From the NCBI GenBank assembly GCA_031277805.1, contig JAITLR010000009.1, positions 372,001 to 436,000 of the forward strand: DNA of 64,000 nucleotides, read 5' to 3'. A program made the position numbers and the translations under genes. Positions 27,303 through 36,282 of the stretch are shown piece after piece. The stretch comes from Comamonas sp. Lineage in GTDB: Bacteria > Pseudomonadota > Gammaproteobacteria > Burkholderiales > Burkholderiaceae_C. The notes beneath the pieces are model-generated. The model saw only the letters and a program-made list of their open reading frames with translations, made no database searches and was not told the origin of the DNA. Each line of letters starts with the position of its first letter. Position 1 is the stretch's first letter.

Positions 27303-29237
27303 ATGCCTGTTGCCTATTCGAACGTCTATCTGCAATCTGCCGGCATGTTTCTGCCCGGCGCTCCGGTCGACAACGCCGGCATGGACGCGTTCGTTGCACC
27401 CTTGAACCGCATCTCCGAACGCATCAAGCGCCGCATCCTGGCCGAGAACGGCATTCAGACGCGCCACTACGCCATCGACGGTGAAGGCCAGACCGTCTTC
27501 AGCAACACGCAGATGGCCAAGGGCGCCATCGAACACACCCTGTCGCTGGCGGGTAAGACACTGGCCGATGTGGGCTATCTGTCCAGCGGTTCGTCAGGCG
27601 GAGACGCGCTGATGCCCGGCTTTGCCAGCATGATCCAGGGCGAGATGGCCGCACCTCCCATGGAAACCCTGTCCGTGCACGGTGTCTGCGCCGCCAGCGT
27701 GGGCGCCATGCAGGCCGCCGCCATGGCCGTGGACAGCGGCGCGCATGAGCTGGCCCTGTCCGTGGCCAGCGAAATGCCCTCTCGCCTGTTCAAGCGCTCA
27801 CGCTTTGCCACGCAGGGCTATGACACCGACTTCGACGCACACTTTCTGCGCTGGATGCTTTCTGACGGTGCGGGTGCCGTGCTGCTGGGCGGCCCCAAGG
27901 CCTTGCCGCAGATGAACGGCCTGCGGCTGAAGCTCAAGTGGACGCACCAGCGCAGCTTTGCGGGTGACTATCCCGTGTGCATGCAGCTGGGCCTGACGGC
28001 CGACCGCAGCAAAAGCCATCTGGACTTCCCCGCATGGGCCGACGCAGAAGCCGCTGGCGCCCTGTCTCTGCGCCAGGACATACGCCTGCTGCCGCATCTG
28101 TTCGACGTCTGCATTCACGAATACGCCGACCTGGCGCACAAGGGCTGGGTGCCCGAACGCGGCATTGACCACTTTCTGTGCCATTACTCGTCGGAGCGCT
28201 TTATCCCCGTGGTGGACGATTTGCTGCAAAAAGCCCAGCTGGCCATCCCACGCGAACGCTGGTGGAGCAATCTTGCCTGGCGTGGCAACACGGGCGCGGC
28301 GTCGATTTTCATCATGATGTCGGAGTTTCTGCAAAAGCAGGGCAGCCACCTCAAGCCCGGCGAAACCGTGCTCTGCTTCATTCCCGAATCCGGCCGCTTC
28401 ACCGCTGGCTACATGCTATGGGAAGTAGAGCTGGATGCGTCCGCCCAGCAAGCGCCAGCGGCCCATTTCCCTCATAAGACAGCAGTATCGGACACCATCG
28501 CCAATGACGCCCTGCCCGATGTCTCCACCATTGCCGCGCCGCATGACCCCGACAACGCGCCACAGCAACTGGCACCGTTGCTGACCGAACTGGCCAGCAT
28601 CTGGCAGGACTACCGTTCCCGCGTCTGGCGCACGCCGCTGCTGCACCGCATTCGCACCCGCCAGTTGCAGACGGGCGACTATGTGCGCTGGATGAGCCAC
28701 TGGATTCCCCAGGTTCGCGAAGGCAGCCTGTGGATGCGCGAAGGCGCTGCCTCTCTGACCGGCGACTATGCGCAACTGGCCTCGCTGATCGACCTACATG
28801 CGGGCGAAGAGCAGAACGATTTCAAGATTCTGCACAACGACTATCTGACCGCTGGTGGCACGGAAACCGATATCGCCAAGCTGCGCCGCAACCCCGGTGG
28901 CGAAGCGCTCAACGCCTATCTGCACGGGCTGGCCGCCACGCCCAACCCCATCGGACTGCTGGGCGCCATCTACATCATCGAAGGTACGGGCCAGCGCATC
29001 GTGCCCAGCCTGCTGCCACTGCTGCGCCAGGCCCTGCCGCTGCCACCCGAGGCCTTCCGCTTTCTGGAATACCACGGCGCCAATGATGAAAACCACCTGG
29101 AGCGCTGGTTGATGGCCGTGCAGATGGCCCTGGCACTGGACAGCGAAGGCACAGCCCAGCAGGCCATACTGCAAACCGCACGCAACACGGCAGCCATGTA
29201 TCTAATGCAGTTCCAGCATGTGCTGACCGAGCAATGA
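27303..29237 (+). CDS. StlD/DarB-type ketosynthase III fused to a haem-oxygenase-like oxidase domain
   Basis: A 644-residue two-domain protein. Residues 1-375 are a ketosynthase III most like the StlD/DarB group, which build cyclohexanedione precursors of dialkylresorcinols and stilbenes. The full triad is present: Cys129 in VHGVCAAS, His294 in LCHYSSER, Asn329 in WRGNTGAAS. A Pro/Ala-rich linker (about 380-425) leads to a helical domain (about 425-644) with haem-oxygenase-like non-haem iron enzyme features: LIDLHAGEE, YIIEGTG and HGANDENHLERW (His591, Asp595, His598). This fold includes UndA-like and TenA/CADD-like oxidases. A single chain joining condensation and oxidation chemistry is unusual. 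GAGG lies eight bases before the ATG. Confidence 0.87.
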   Translation: MPVAYSNVYLQSAGMFLPGAPVDNAGMDAFVAPLNRISERIKRRILAENGIQTRHYAIDGEGQTVFSNTQMAKGAIEHTLSLAGKTLADVGYLSSGSSGGDALMPGFASMIQGEMAAPPMETLSVHGVCAASVGAMQAAAMAVDSGAHELALSVASEMPSRLFKRSRFATQGYDTDFDAHFLRWMLSDGAGAVLLGGPKALPQMNGLRLKLKWTHQRSFAGDYPVCMQLGLTADRSKSHLDFPAWADAEAAGALSLRQDIRLLPHLFDVCIHEYADLAHKGWVPERGIDHFLCHYSSERFIPVVDDLLQKAQLAIPRERWWSNLAWRGNTGAASIFIMMSEFLQKQGSHLKPGETVLCFIPESGRFTAGYMLWEVELDASAQQAPAAHFPHKTAVSDTIANDALPDVSTIAAPHDPDNAPQQLAPLLTELASIWQDYRSRVWRTPLLHRIRTRQLQTGDYVRWMSHWIPQVREGSLWMREGAASLTGDYAQLASLIDLHAGEEQNDFKILHNDYLTAGGTETDIAKLRRNPGGEALNAYLHGLAATPNPIGLLGAIYIIEGTGQRIVPSLLPLLRQALPLPPEAFRFLEYHGANDENHLERWLMAVQMALALDSEGTAQQAILQTARNTAAMYLMQFQHVLTEQ

Positions 29238-29257
29238 GAAAGGAATCGGGAGGCGCC

Positions 29258-30187
29258 ATGAAGAACGAATTCAACGATCACGTCTGGGACGAGCGCGACC
29301 CCAGCCCCTGGCTGGCGTTGTATCTGGACCAGAGCACGCCACTGCCCGATGACGTCAAGGCCGCCTGGCTGCGCGACTGCAGCAGCAGCTCGCGCCAGTT
29401 CTTTCTGCCCGCCATGCGGCCGCTGGCGCGCCTGTCCATGATCCTCATTCAGGCGCTGAAGATTTTTCTGCCCAAGCGCTGGTCGCACTCGCTGTTGCTG
29501 CACCGGCTGCTGGCTTTTGGCATGAAGAAATTTCTCTCGCCCGAGGCCAACTGGCTCATCATGCGGCACTTTCACCTGGGCTCCCAGGTGCTGCAGTTTG
29601 TGGCCGCCAATGCGCCGACCAAGGTCAGTGCCTCGCCTTTGATGCCCAAGGAAATTGACGATGTGAAGGATGAGCTGTTCCTCAAGCATGACCTCAACCT
29701 CTTCAACTTCGTGATCCGTCTGAACAAGACACTGCGCGAAAACGGGCAGGAACTCGTGCCTGTTCCCGAACCTGATTTCTCGATGATTCGCGAGCCCGAT
29801 CTCAGGCTTGAAGACATGCCGCGCGGCCGCTTCAACTTCATTGACCTGCAAAGCGCGATTGAGCTGTACACCCCCATTTACCAGTTGCTACTGACCGACA
29901 ACGACTTCTGGCGCGCCAGCAACTCGCTGCAGCTCGACGAAACCATTGCCATTTATTGCGCCAAGATCCTGGCCTCGCCAGAGCACCTGGTACTGCTCAA
30001 CAACAAGCATCCCATGGTGCCGCTGTCCACGCTGTATGCCGCCTACCGTCTGGTGCTGCATGGCCTGTCCACCGAAATGCTGCACTCTCTGCTGACACGA
30101 ATGGCCAATGGAGAACACCCTGTTCCGGCGCGTGAGCTGGCCAAGATGCATAAAGCCGCCGATGCGGTGGCGGAACAACAGGACTGA
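29258..30187 (+). CDS. Unrecognised protein of the ketosynthase operon
   Basis: A 309-residue protein that I do not recognise. It is predicted mainly alpha-helical, with a moderately hydrophobic region at about residues 45-75 (LARLSMILIQALKIFLP) that could be a membrane-associated helix. It has no cofactor motif I can name; scattered His and Asp residues (MRHFHLGSQ, LTDNDFW) do not form a known metal signature. A strong GGGAGG precedes the ATG at 29258; an in-frame ATG at 29234 overlaps the preceding stop. Its position, directly after the ketosynthase fusion gene and overlapping the next gene by one base, suggests co-translation and a role tied to the lipid enzymes. Confidence 0.75.
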   Translation: MKNEFNDHVWDERDPSPWLALYLDQSTPLPDDVKAAWLRDCSSSSRQFFLPAMRPLARLSMILIQALKIFLPKRWSHSLLLHRLLAFGMKKFLSPEANWLIMRHFHLGSQVLQFVAANAPTKVSASPLMPKEIDDVKDELFLKHDLNLFNFVIRLNKTLRENGQELVPVPEPDFSMIREPDLRLEDMPRGRFNFIDLQSAIELYTPIYQLLLTDNDFWRASNSLQLDETIAIYCAKILASPEHLVLLNNKHPMVPLSTLYAAYRLVLHGLSTEMLHSLLTRMANGEHPVPARELAKMHKAADAVAEQQD

Positions 30188-30840
30188 TGAGCGCCATGTC
30201 CGAAATTGACAACCGCATCAATGGCGTCCACTTCGACGACCAGAAGCTCTGGCTGACGCTGGCCGATGGCCGTAGCTTCAGCGAGCCCATCAAACGCCAT
30301 ATCCGGCTGGAAAAGGCCACGCCCGAGCAGCGCCAGCAATGGACGCTGACTGATGACGATCACGGCATCAACTGGCCGCAGCTGTGGCAGCCCTCGGAAA
30401 CGGGCATGGTCAGCGTCTGGGATATCGAGCAGGACCTGATGTACGAACAGGCGCTTCAGGCTCTGCAAGCCGTGCAATGGAATACTGCACGGGTCTCCCA
30501 AGCACAGCATGAACTGGTGGCTCTGTGGCGCATGGAAGCCGATATCAACAATGGCGGCTTTCTGCAGCTCCTGGGTAACTGGGGTGTGGAAAACTTCCAG
30601 GTCACGTTGCGTGCCTTGCAAACCATTGGAGCAACGCAGACCCATCAGTGCCTGCAGGATATGTTTGCAGTCGTCCAGCGCTTCGAGGATTCGCCCGAGC
30701 ACACCTCTTTGTCCGATCTGCCGGCCTTGCTGACTGAAGCCGAACACGAGCGTCTGCAGGAGCTTGACGAGGCTTTCTGGGACTATCCCGAACGTCTGAG
30801 CCGGCTGGTCGTCATGCATTATGGACAGGCTGCAGCATGA
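30187..30840 (+). CDS. DUF2442-DUF4375 two-domain protein
   Basis: A 217-residue cytosolic protein. Residues 8-75 resemble DUF2442 (VHFDDQKLWLTLADGRSFSEPI), and residues 95-215 resemble DUF4375 (DMP19-like), with the typical WRMEADINNGGFLQLLGNWG. DUF4375 occurs among proteins encoded with polymorphic toxin immunity genes. The start shares a base with the previous stop (TGATG), and the stop overlaps the next start by four bases, so translation is coupled on both sides. Function is not established; no toxin gene is visible. Confidence 0.78.
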   Translation: MSAMSEIDNRINGVHFDDQKLWLTLADGRSFSEPIKRHIRLEKATPEQRQQWTLTDDDHGINWPQLWQPSETGMVSVWDIEQDLMYEQALQALQAVQWNTARVSQAQHELVALWRMEADINNGGFLQLLGNWGVENFQVTLRALQTIGATQTHQCLQDMFAVVQRFEDSPEHTSLSDLPALLTEAEHERLQELDEAFWDYPERLSRLVVMHYGQAAA

Positions 30841-31415
30841 GCCCCCACAAAAGCTACCCCTTGGCCTTTCGCAAGCTGCTGGTGGATGAGGCCCTGAATC
30901 GCACACCCACAGGCGGCTTTCCCGAGCTGGAAAAGCGCCATCGGCTCCAACCCGGCACCTTGTTTGACTGGGTGGAGGAACTAGGCCCCACACCACCACC
31001 CGCACCTTTTTCCGCCCTGCATTTCTGGATAGGCAACACCACGCAGGACGAAGCCGGTTTCTCACGGTACTTCAATCACGCAGATGACTACTGGGACAGA
31101 GATATCGAGGAAATCGAGGCATCGGGCGCGAACCTCACTGGCTGCGGCTTCTGCGAGGATCTGGACAGCGCATTTCTCTACGACGAAGACCTGCTGCTGG
31201 TGATCCACCTGCCAGATCCCGTCCCTGTTGAGGAGATCGTGGCGCATAGCACTCTGGACAGCGACGAATCGATGGCTCTGATCGTGCAAGCTTGCATGGC
31301 ACGTGGCATCCATCGAGCCAATGCCATGTTTGTCTATGCGGACCCCACCCAGCCCATTCCCCAGCCCGGCAAGCTCCATAACGGCCTGCCCTATATCGGC
31401 CTCTTTGACGACTGA
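30837..31415 (+). CDS. Imm22-like immunity protein
   Basis: A 192-residue protein. Residues 58-180 match Imm22 as I know it: SALHFWIGNT, an acidic central part, TGCGFCEDLDSAFLYDEDLLL and a C-terminal ANAMFVYAD. Imm22 proteins protect against contact-dependent or secreted nuclease-type toxins. The first 50 residues are basic and helical (LAFRKLLVDEALNRTPTGGF), recalling a small helix-turn-helix. No cognate toxin or secretion gene is in the window, so this is an orphan. It overlaps the upstream DUF4375 gene by four bases, which argues for a joint function. Confidence 0.75.
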   Translation: MSPHKSYPLAFRKLLVDEALNRTPTGGFPELEKRHRLQPGTLFDWVEELGPTPPPAPFSALHFWIGNTTQDEAGFSRYFNHADDYWDRDIEEIEASGANLTGCGFCEDLDSAFLYDEDLLLVIHLPDPVPVEEIVAHSTLDSDESMALIVQACMARGIHRANAMFVYADPTQPIPQPGKLHNGLPYIGLFDD

Positions 31416-31426
31416 AGCGACCTGCA

Positions 31427-32578
31427 ATGAACAGCTTGATCACCCAACTGTCGCAACAGTTCCCTGACTTCCGCATCGACCACAAGGATGCGGCGCGCGC
31501 ACTGATCACCAAAGCAGGTGTCGACGGCGCCATGGAAGTCGAAATCATGATCCACCACCAGGCACCTGGGGGCTTTTCTGCAACCCGCTATGAAGAAGGC
31601 ATGGATCTGGGAGCTGGTGATCTTCCCCACGCCTGGGTCACACTGCGCGATGGCAAGCGCAACTTCATTCACCATGAGGTGACTTGTGCCCCCTCACGAC
31701 TGCAACAGCTGATTACCGAATGGTGCGAAGAGCCTGAACCGGCACCCGCAACGATCAGGCTCAAACCCACCCCTGCGGCGATTGCAGACAGCTGGGATCC
31801 AGCCACCCAACCCATCATCAAGCAAGACATAGACCCAGCCATGCTGGGTGGTCTACCTGATGCCTCTGCAGTTGCAAAGCAGTTGCAGACCGACCTGGCC
31901 AACCTTGACCCCATGCGCGTGCTGCAGTCCTGGCCGCGCGATGAACGTGGGCGGCTTGCGGCTCGCACCACCGCCATTCTGGCGGCCTACGGCCCTGCCA
32001 CCCGCAAACGGCAACCCTGCCTGCTGATTCGCTCCGCAATGCAAAGCAAGATGCCCGGCTGGGAGCTGTTGTTGTCGCAGGAATTTCTCTACAACCAGCG
32101 CCACCAGTGGAGTGATTCGCCCTGGTTGTGGACTGCGCAGCCTGCTCTGCCAACGGGCCGCTTGGAACAGCAGGCTCGCAAATTGATGTCCCAGGGAAAA
32201 GTTGGCGAAGCCTGCGAGCTGTGCGGTGTGCAGCTCGGCGAAAAAGTACGCAGACTGTCCGCAGGCATGAGCTTTCAGAGATTTGAGCCTGTAAACGAGG
32301 CCTGGCCGGACGAACTGCGCATGGCCTTGCGGCAGCTGGCGCCTTGGCGGCTATCCACAGGCTTGCAAGGCATTCAACAGCATCTGGTTCAGAGCAACCG
32401 CAAGCCTCCAAAACTCGGCAGCTGGGAGCGCAAGCTGTTCTGGTTGTCCGGCCAACGCTCGCAAGTTCGCTGGGGTCTGGGTGCCGGACTGGACGCACAA
32501 GGCAGTCCCTGGCTGGACCTGATTGCCACGGCCTCCAACGAGCACCTGCCTGAGCCAGACTGGAAAAACCTGGCCTGA
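31427..32578 (+). CDS. Hypothetical protein downstream of Imm22-like gene
   Basis: A 383-residue cytosolic protein that I do not recognise. The first 95 residues (VEIMIHHQAPGGFSATRYEEG, AWVTLRDGKRNFIHHEVT) form a beta-rich domain of the kind seen in DUF6348-like or SUKH-type immunity proteins. A linker rich in Pro follows, and the C-terminal 200 residues are Trp- and Leu-rich with WPRDERGRLAARTTAILAAY and CELCGVQLG. No signal peptide. It follows the Imm22-like gene by 11 bases and is the last gene of the run that begins at 25609. Confidence 0.65.
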   Translation: MNSLITQLSQQFPDFRIDHKDAARALITKAGVDGAMEVEIMIHHQAPGGFSATRYEEGMDLGAGDLPHAWVTLRDGKRNFIHHEVTCAPSRLQQLITEWCEEPEPAPATIRLKPTPAAIADSWDPATQPIIKQDIDPAMLGGLPDASAVAKQLQTDLANLDPMRVLQSWPRDERGRLAARTTAILAAYGPATRKRQPCLLIRSAMQSKMPGWELLLSQEFLYNQRHQWSDSPWLWTAQPALPTGRLEQQARKLMSQGKVGEACELCGVQLGEKVRRLSAGMSFQRFEPVNEAWPDELRMALRQLAPWRLSTGLQGIQQHLVQSNRKPPKLGSWERKLFWLSGQRSQVRWGLGAGLDAQGSPWLDLIATASNEHLPEPDWKNLA

Positions 32579-32649
32579 AATCGTGCAAGACCGGCACCAA
32601 GTCTTCACAAAGCTCGACGTCGATCTGGTCTGACCCAGGGTTTGGCAGC

Positions 32650-34419
32650 TCAGGCGGCCACCAGCCAAGCCTGCATCTGCTCAGCAGACATGGCACGTGA
32701 GTGCAGCCAGCCCTGAAAGCACTCACAGCCTATGTCGCGCAGCAGCTGCAGCTGATCGGGCTGCTCCACGCCTTCGGCGACCACCTCCAGGTCCAGCGCA
32801 TGGACCATGTGCACAATGCCGCCCATCAGCCTGCCCCGGCATGGCGAAGGGAAGAGAAACTCACGCCCCAGCTTGACACGCTGCAGCGGCAGATACTGCA
32901 GATAGGCTAGCGATGAGTGTCCGGTACCGAAATCATCCAGGGCAATCGTCACGCCCAGCTGTGCCAGCGCTCCCAGCATCTGGCGCCCCTGATCGGGGTT
33001 GATCATGGCCTGCGACTCGGTGATTTCCAGCTCCAGCCACTGCGGCGGCACATCATGCCGCTGCAGACAGGTTCTGACCTGCTCCACCAGATTCACCTGC
33101 CGCAGCTGATAGGCCGAGAGGTTGACCGCCACGCGCAGCGGTGTACCGGACTTCAGCCACAGGGCAATCTGCCTGCAGGCCGCATCCAGCACATAGTTGC
33201 CCAGAGCCACGATCTGACCCGAGGCCTCTGCCACCGGAATGAAGCGTGCCGGGCTGACATTGCCCAGTACCGGGTCATGCCAGCGCAGCAAACCCTCCAC
33301 ACCCACGATACGTGCCGTCTGCACATCGACCTGCGGCTGGTAATGCAGCTGCAATCCCCCGTAGCTCAGAGCCATGCGCAGGCGCTCTGCCAGCAGCACA
33401 CGCTCCGCCATCTCCTTGCCCATGCTGGCCTCGAAAAACACGGCATGCCCCCGGCCCTGGGCCTTGGCGGCATACATGGCCATGTCGGCAAAGCGCATGA
33501 GGTCATCTCCCGTCTGCGCGTTATCGGGATACAGCGCGATACCGATGCTGGCCCCGAAGTCCAGTGCCAGGCCATCGAGCTTGAACGGCAGAGACAGTGC
33601 CGCGAGAATCTGCTCGCTCCAGAAATGCGCGCGGCCTGCGTTCTCGCCCACCAGCAGCACCATGAATTCGTCACCACCCAGCCGCGCCAGAATGCCCTCG
33701 CTGCGCAACTGCGACTTCAGCCGCCTGGCCACCTCGCGCAGCAACTGATCGCCTGCCGCGTGACCGTAGCCGTCGTTGATGGCCTTGAAGTTATCCAGAT
33801 CCAGCTGTAGCAGGGCCAGGGCATCACCCCCTGCCTGCGCAATCTTGAGCTGCTCCTGCAGCTCCTGGCCGAATTGCCAGCGGTTATGCAATCCGGTCAG
33901 TGTGTCGCGCGTGGCCTGAAACTTCAGGCGTTGCTGCATCTGATTGAGCTCGGTCACATCCCGCACGAACGCAACGGCCAGACTGTTGTGCTCATCGCCA
34001 AAATGACCGAGCGCAATATCCACCGGTACCGCTCCGCCCTGTTTGCGCTGCAGCCACAGCGAGCCACCCATGCCCATGGGCCGGCGTGCGGGCTGCGCAA
34101 AATAGCTGCTCAGATAGGGGCCATGCGTGGAGCGTGATTCTTCGGGCAGCAGAACATCGAGCGGCTGGGATTCCAGCTCATGACGCTCGTAACCCGATAT
34201 GGCCAGCATGGCTGTGTTGGCGGCCACAATGCGGCCGTCCCGCTGCACGAGCAAGATGCCATCAGGAGCCGCATCCAGCGCCTCACGCTCGCGCGAAGTG
34301 AACAAGGCTCCAGCATCTGCCCGCCATGCCCCCAAGGCCTGTGCCAATCTGCTTTGGCATTCAAGCAGCGACGTTGCGGAAATCGGCTCCATCAACGTGG
34401 AAAACGGGCACTCGGCCAT
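32650..34419 (-). CDS. PAS-GGDEF-EAL domain protein
   Basis: A 589-residue cyclic di-GMP protein without membrane segments. A PAS domain (about residues 45-165) is followed by a GGDEF domain with intact RLGGDEF (about residue 255) and then an EAL domain. In the EAL part EGLLRW, NLSAYQL, EITES, DDFGTGH and VAEGVE are present, but the canonical KID segment reads VKLGRE, so an Asp that helps bind catalytic metal is replaced by Gly. The cyclase is therefore probably active and the phosphodiesterase probably impaired. AGGAG lies seven bases before the chosen ATG. It converges with the orphan immunity genes. Confidence 0.92.
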   Translation of the reverse strand: MAECPFSTLMEPISATSLLECQSRLAQALGAWRADAGALFTSREREALDAAPDGILLVQRDGRIVAANTAMLAISGYERHELESQPLDVLLPEESRSTHGPYLSSYFAQPARRPMGMGGSLWLQRKQGGAVPVDIALGHFGDEHNSLAVAFVRDVTELNQMQQRLKFQATRDTLTGLHNRWQFGQELQEQLKIAQAGGDALALLQLDLDNFKAINDGYGHAAGDQLLREVARRLKSQLRSEGILARLGGDEFMVLLVGENAGRAHFWSEQILAALSLPFKLDGLALDFGASIGIALYPDNAQTGDDLMRFADMAMYAAKAQGRGHAVFFEASMGKEMAERVLLAERLRMALSYGGLQLHYQPQVDVQTARIVGVEGLLRWHDPVLGNVSPARFIPVAEASGQIVALGNYVLDAACRQIALWLKSGTPLRVAVNLSAYQLRQVNLVEQVRTCLQRHDVPPQWLELEITESQAMINPDQGRQMLGALAQLGVTIALDDFGTGHSSLAYLQYLPLQRVKLGREFLFPSPCRGRLMGGIVHMVHALDLEVVAEGVEQPDQLQLLRDIGCECFQGWLHSRAMSAEQMQAWLVAA

Positions 34420-34654
34420 ATGCGCACTCCTAGCAGTCACCGCGGTGTACTGCCAGCCGCACCTTCAAGGCCACGTTACCCGACCGCAAACAGCGTCGCT
34501 ACAGTCATTCCGCCAACGATTCAAGGCGCCCACTATGCGCAGTGACACCACTTCGGGCTTTGCGCTGGATCAAACAGCAATATGTAACGAGTGGTTTCAC
34601 CAATATCTCGACCGAAAGCAAGGCTTGCTCACATCCGGCTGCAGCTAAGGTGAA

Positions 34655-35266
34655 TCAGCTATTGCCCAGCAGCACCTTCACATCCTGCGTCAGCAGCTGC
34701 GGGCCTGCGCCATAGCGCTCGTAGACACGCAAACGGCCCTGCGGGTCGTACAGATAGGTGCCTGCGGAATGATCCAGCGTATAAGTGCCTTCCACCTTGC
34801 CTGGCACCTTCTTGTAGAAGATCTTGAAGTCCTTGGCCACGGCAGCAATCTCGTCTGGCGTGCCATGCAGGCCGACAAAGCTTTCATCGAAATTGGCCAG
34901 ATAGGCCTTGAGCACCTCGGGCGTGTCGCGCTCGGGGTCCAGGGAGACAAAGATGGGCTGCAGCTTGCTGCCATCGGCGCCCAGAGCCTGTTTGACCTCC
35001 AGCAGCTCCTGCAAGGTTGTCGGGCAGACATCGGGGCACTGGGTATAGCCAAAAAACACGGCCACCACCTTGCCGGAGAAATCCTTGAGGCTGCGCTTTT
35101 GGCCGTTCACGTCGGTCAGTGGAAGGTCCTTGGCGTAATCAGCGCCTGTCACATCCACGCCCTGAAACTTGGGCTTGCTCTCATCCTTGCAGGCAGTCAA
35201 TGCAAAGGCGGCCGTGCAGGCCAGTGTTGCAGCGCTCAGAACGCGCAGCGCAGCTCGTTTATCCAT
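34655..35266 (-). CDS. SCO1/SenC family copper chaperone lipoprotein
   Basis: A 203-residue periplasmic, membrane-anchored thioredoxin-fold protein that delivers copper to the CuA site of cytochrome oxidase subunit II. The signal ends in the lipobox ALTAC (Cys26). The copper-binding CPDVC (about residue 77) and the distal His in TLDHSAGTYL are present. It is the last gene of the cox cluster, just after ctaB, which fits its assembly role. Confidence 0.95.
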   Translation of the reverse strand: MDKRAALRVLSAATLACTAAFALTACKDESKPKFQGVDVTGADYAKDLPLTDVNGQKRSLKDFSGKVVAVFFGYTQCPDVCPTTLQELLEVKQALGADGSKLQPIFVSLDPERDTPEVLKAYLANFDESFVGLHGTPDEIAAVAKDFKIFYKKVPGKVEGTYTLDHSAGTYLYDPQGRLRVYERYGAGPQLLTQDVKVLLGNS

Positions 35267-35272
35267 GGTCAG

Positions 35273-36196
35273 TCAGGCTATGTAGTGATCCACCAGCAAG
35301 GCTGCGAACAGCAGGCTCAGGTGAATCAGGGAAAAGCGGAAGGTCTTGCGTGCCAGCGCATCCGAATAGTTGCGCAGCAGTGCCCAACCATAACCGCAAA
35401 AAACCAACCCCAGGATCACTGCGGCAAAGAGGTAGAAATAGCCGCTCATGCCCACGACGAATGGCAGCAGGCAGGCCGCAAACAGCACCACGGTATAGAG
35501 GAACACCTGCAGCCGTGTGAAGGCGTTGCCATGGGTCACGGGCAGCATGGGCAGGCCCGAGCGGCGATAGTCTTCGACACGGTACAGCGCCAGCGCCCAG
35601 AAATGTGGCGGCGTCCAGATGAAGATGATGAGAAACAGCAACCAGGCTTCGTGCCCGACCTGCCCTGTCATGGCGGCCCAGCCCAGCACGGGCGGCATGG
35701 CGCCCGATGCCCCGCCTATCACGATGTTCTGCGGCGTCAGCGGCTTGAGTACCAGGGTGTAGATCACCGCATAGCCGATGAAGGTCGCCAGCGTCAGCCA
35801 CAGTGTCAGCGCATTCACGGCCAGCAGCAAGATGGCCGATCCCGCCGCACACAGCAGCGCGGAAAACACCAGCGCCTGCCGGTTGGAAAGCTCGCCCCGC
35901 GCCGTGGGGCGCCAGGCCGTGCGCTTCATGCGTGCATCGATGCCCCGCTCCACCAGACAGTTGAAAGCCGCAGCAGCTGCCGCAACCAGCCAGATGCCCG
36001 CGCAAGCCACCAGCATCAGCGACCACTCATGCCAGCCAGGCACCCCGGGTACGGCCAGCACCATGCCGATGAAGGCGCAAAACACGATGAGCTGCACCAC
36101 GCGTGGCTTGGTCAACGCGTAATACTGAGACCAACGTGAAGGCTGAGCCGCCGTGGTCTGAGGGGTGTTTTCCACATTCATGACATCTGCCTGCAT
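35273..36196 (-). CDS. ctaB: Protohaem IX farnesyltransferase (haem O synthase)
   Basis: A 307-residue polytopic UbiA-family prenyltransferase that farnesylates haem B to haem O for oxidase assembly. The N-terminal [11 protein letters not shown] and the aspartate region [15 protein letters not shown] are family signatures, with eight or nine hydrophobic helices. GAGAGGG precedes the ATG. It lies between the thioredoxin-like gene and the SCO1 gene in the cox cluster. Confidence 0.95.
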   Translation of the reverse strand: MQADVMNVENTPQTTAAQPSRWSQYYALTKPRVVQLIVFCAFIGMVLAVPGVPGWHEWSLMLVACAGIWLVAAAAAAFNCLVERGIDARMKRTAWRPTARGELSNRQALVFSALLCAAGSAILLLAVNALTLWLTLATFIGYAVIYTLVLKPLTPQNIVIGGASGAMPPVLGWAAMTGQVGHEAWLLFLIIFIWTPPHFWALALYRVEDYRRSGLPMLPVTHGNAFTRLQVFLYTVVLFAACLLPFVVGMSGYFYLFAAVILGLVFCGYGWALLRNYSDALARKTFRFSLIHLSLLFAALLVDHYIA

Positions 36197-36225
36197 ATCA
36201 CCCTCTCTTTGCTGACTATGGTTTT

Positions 36226-36282
36226 ACTAGCTTTCAGCGCTTGCCATACAAGCGTTTCAGCCCGATTTCGCTGCTATCTCAT
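36226..36282. repeat. Degenerate AGCTG-family repeat at the end of a cox-cluster gene
   Basis: CAGCGCTTG and CAAGCGTTT form an imperfect hairpin, followed by CTGCTATCTCATT. The repeat reaches into the stop codon (36279-36281) of the neighbouring minus-strand gene, so it may supply its last codons. Confidence 0.5.
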
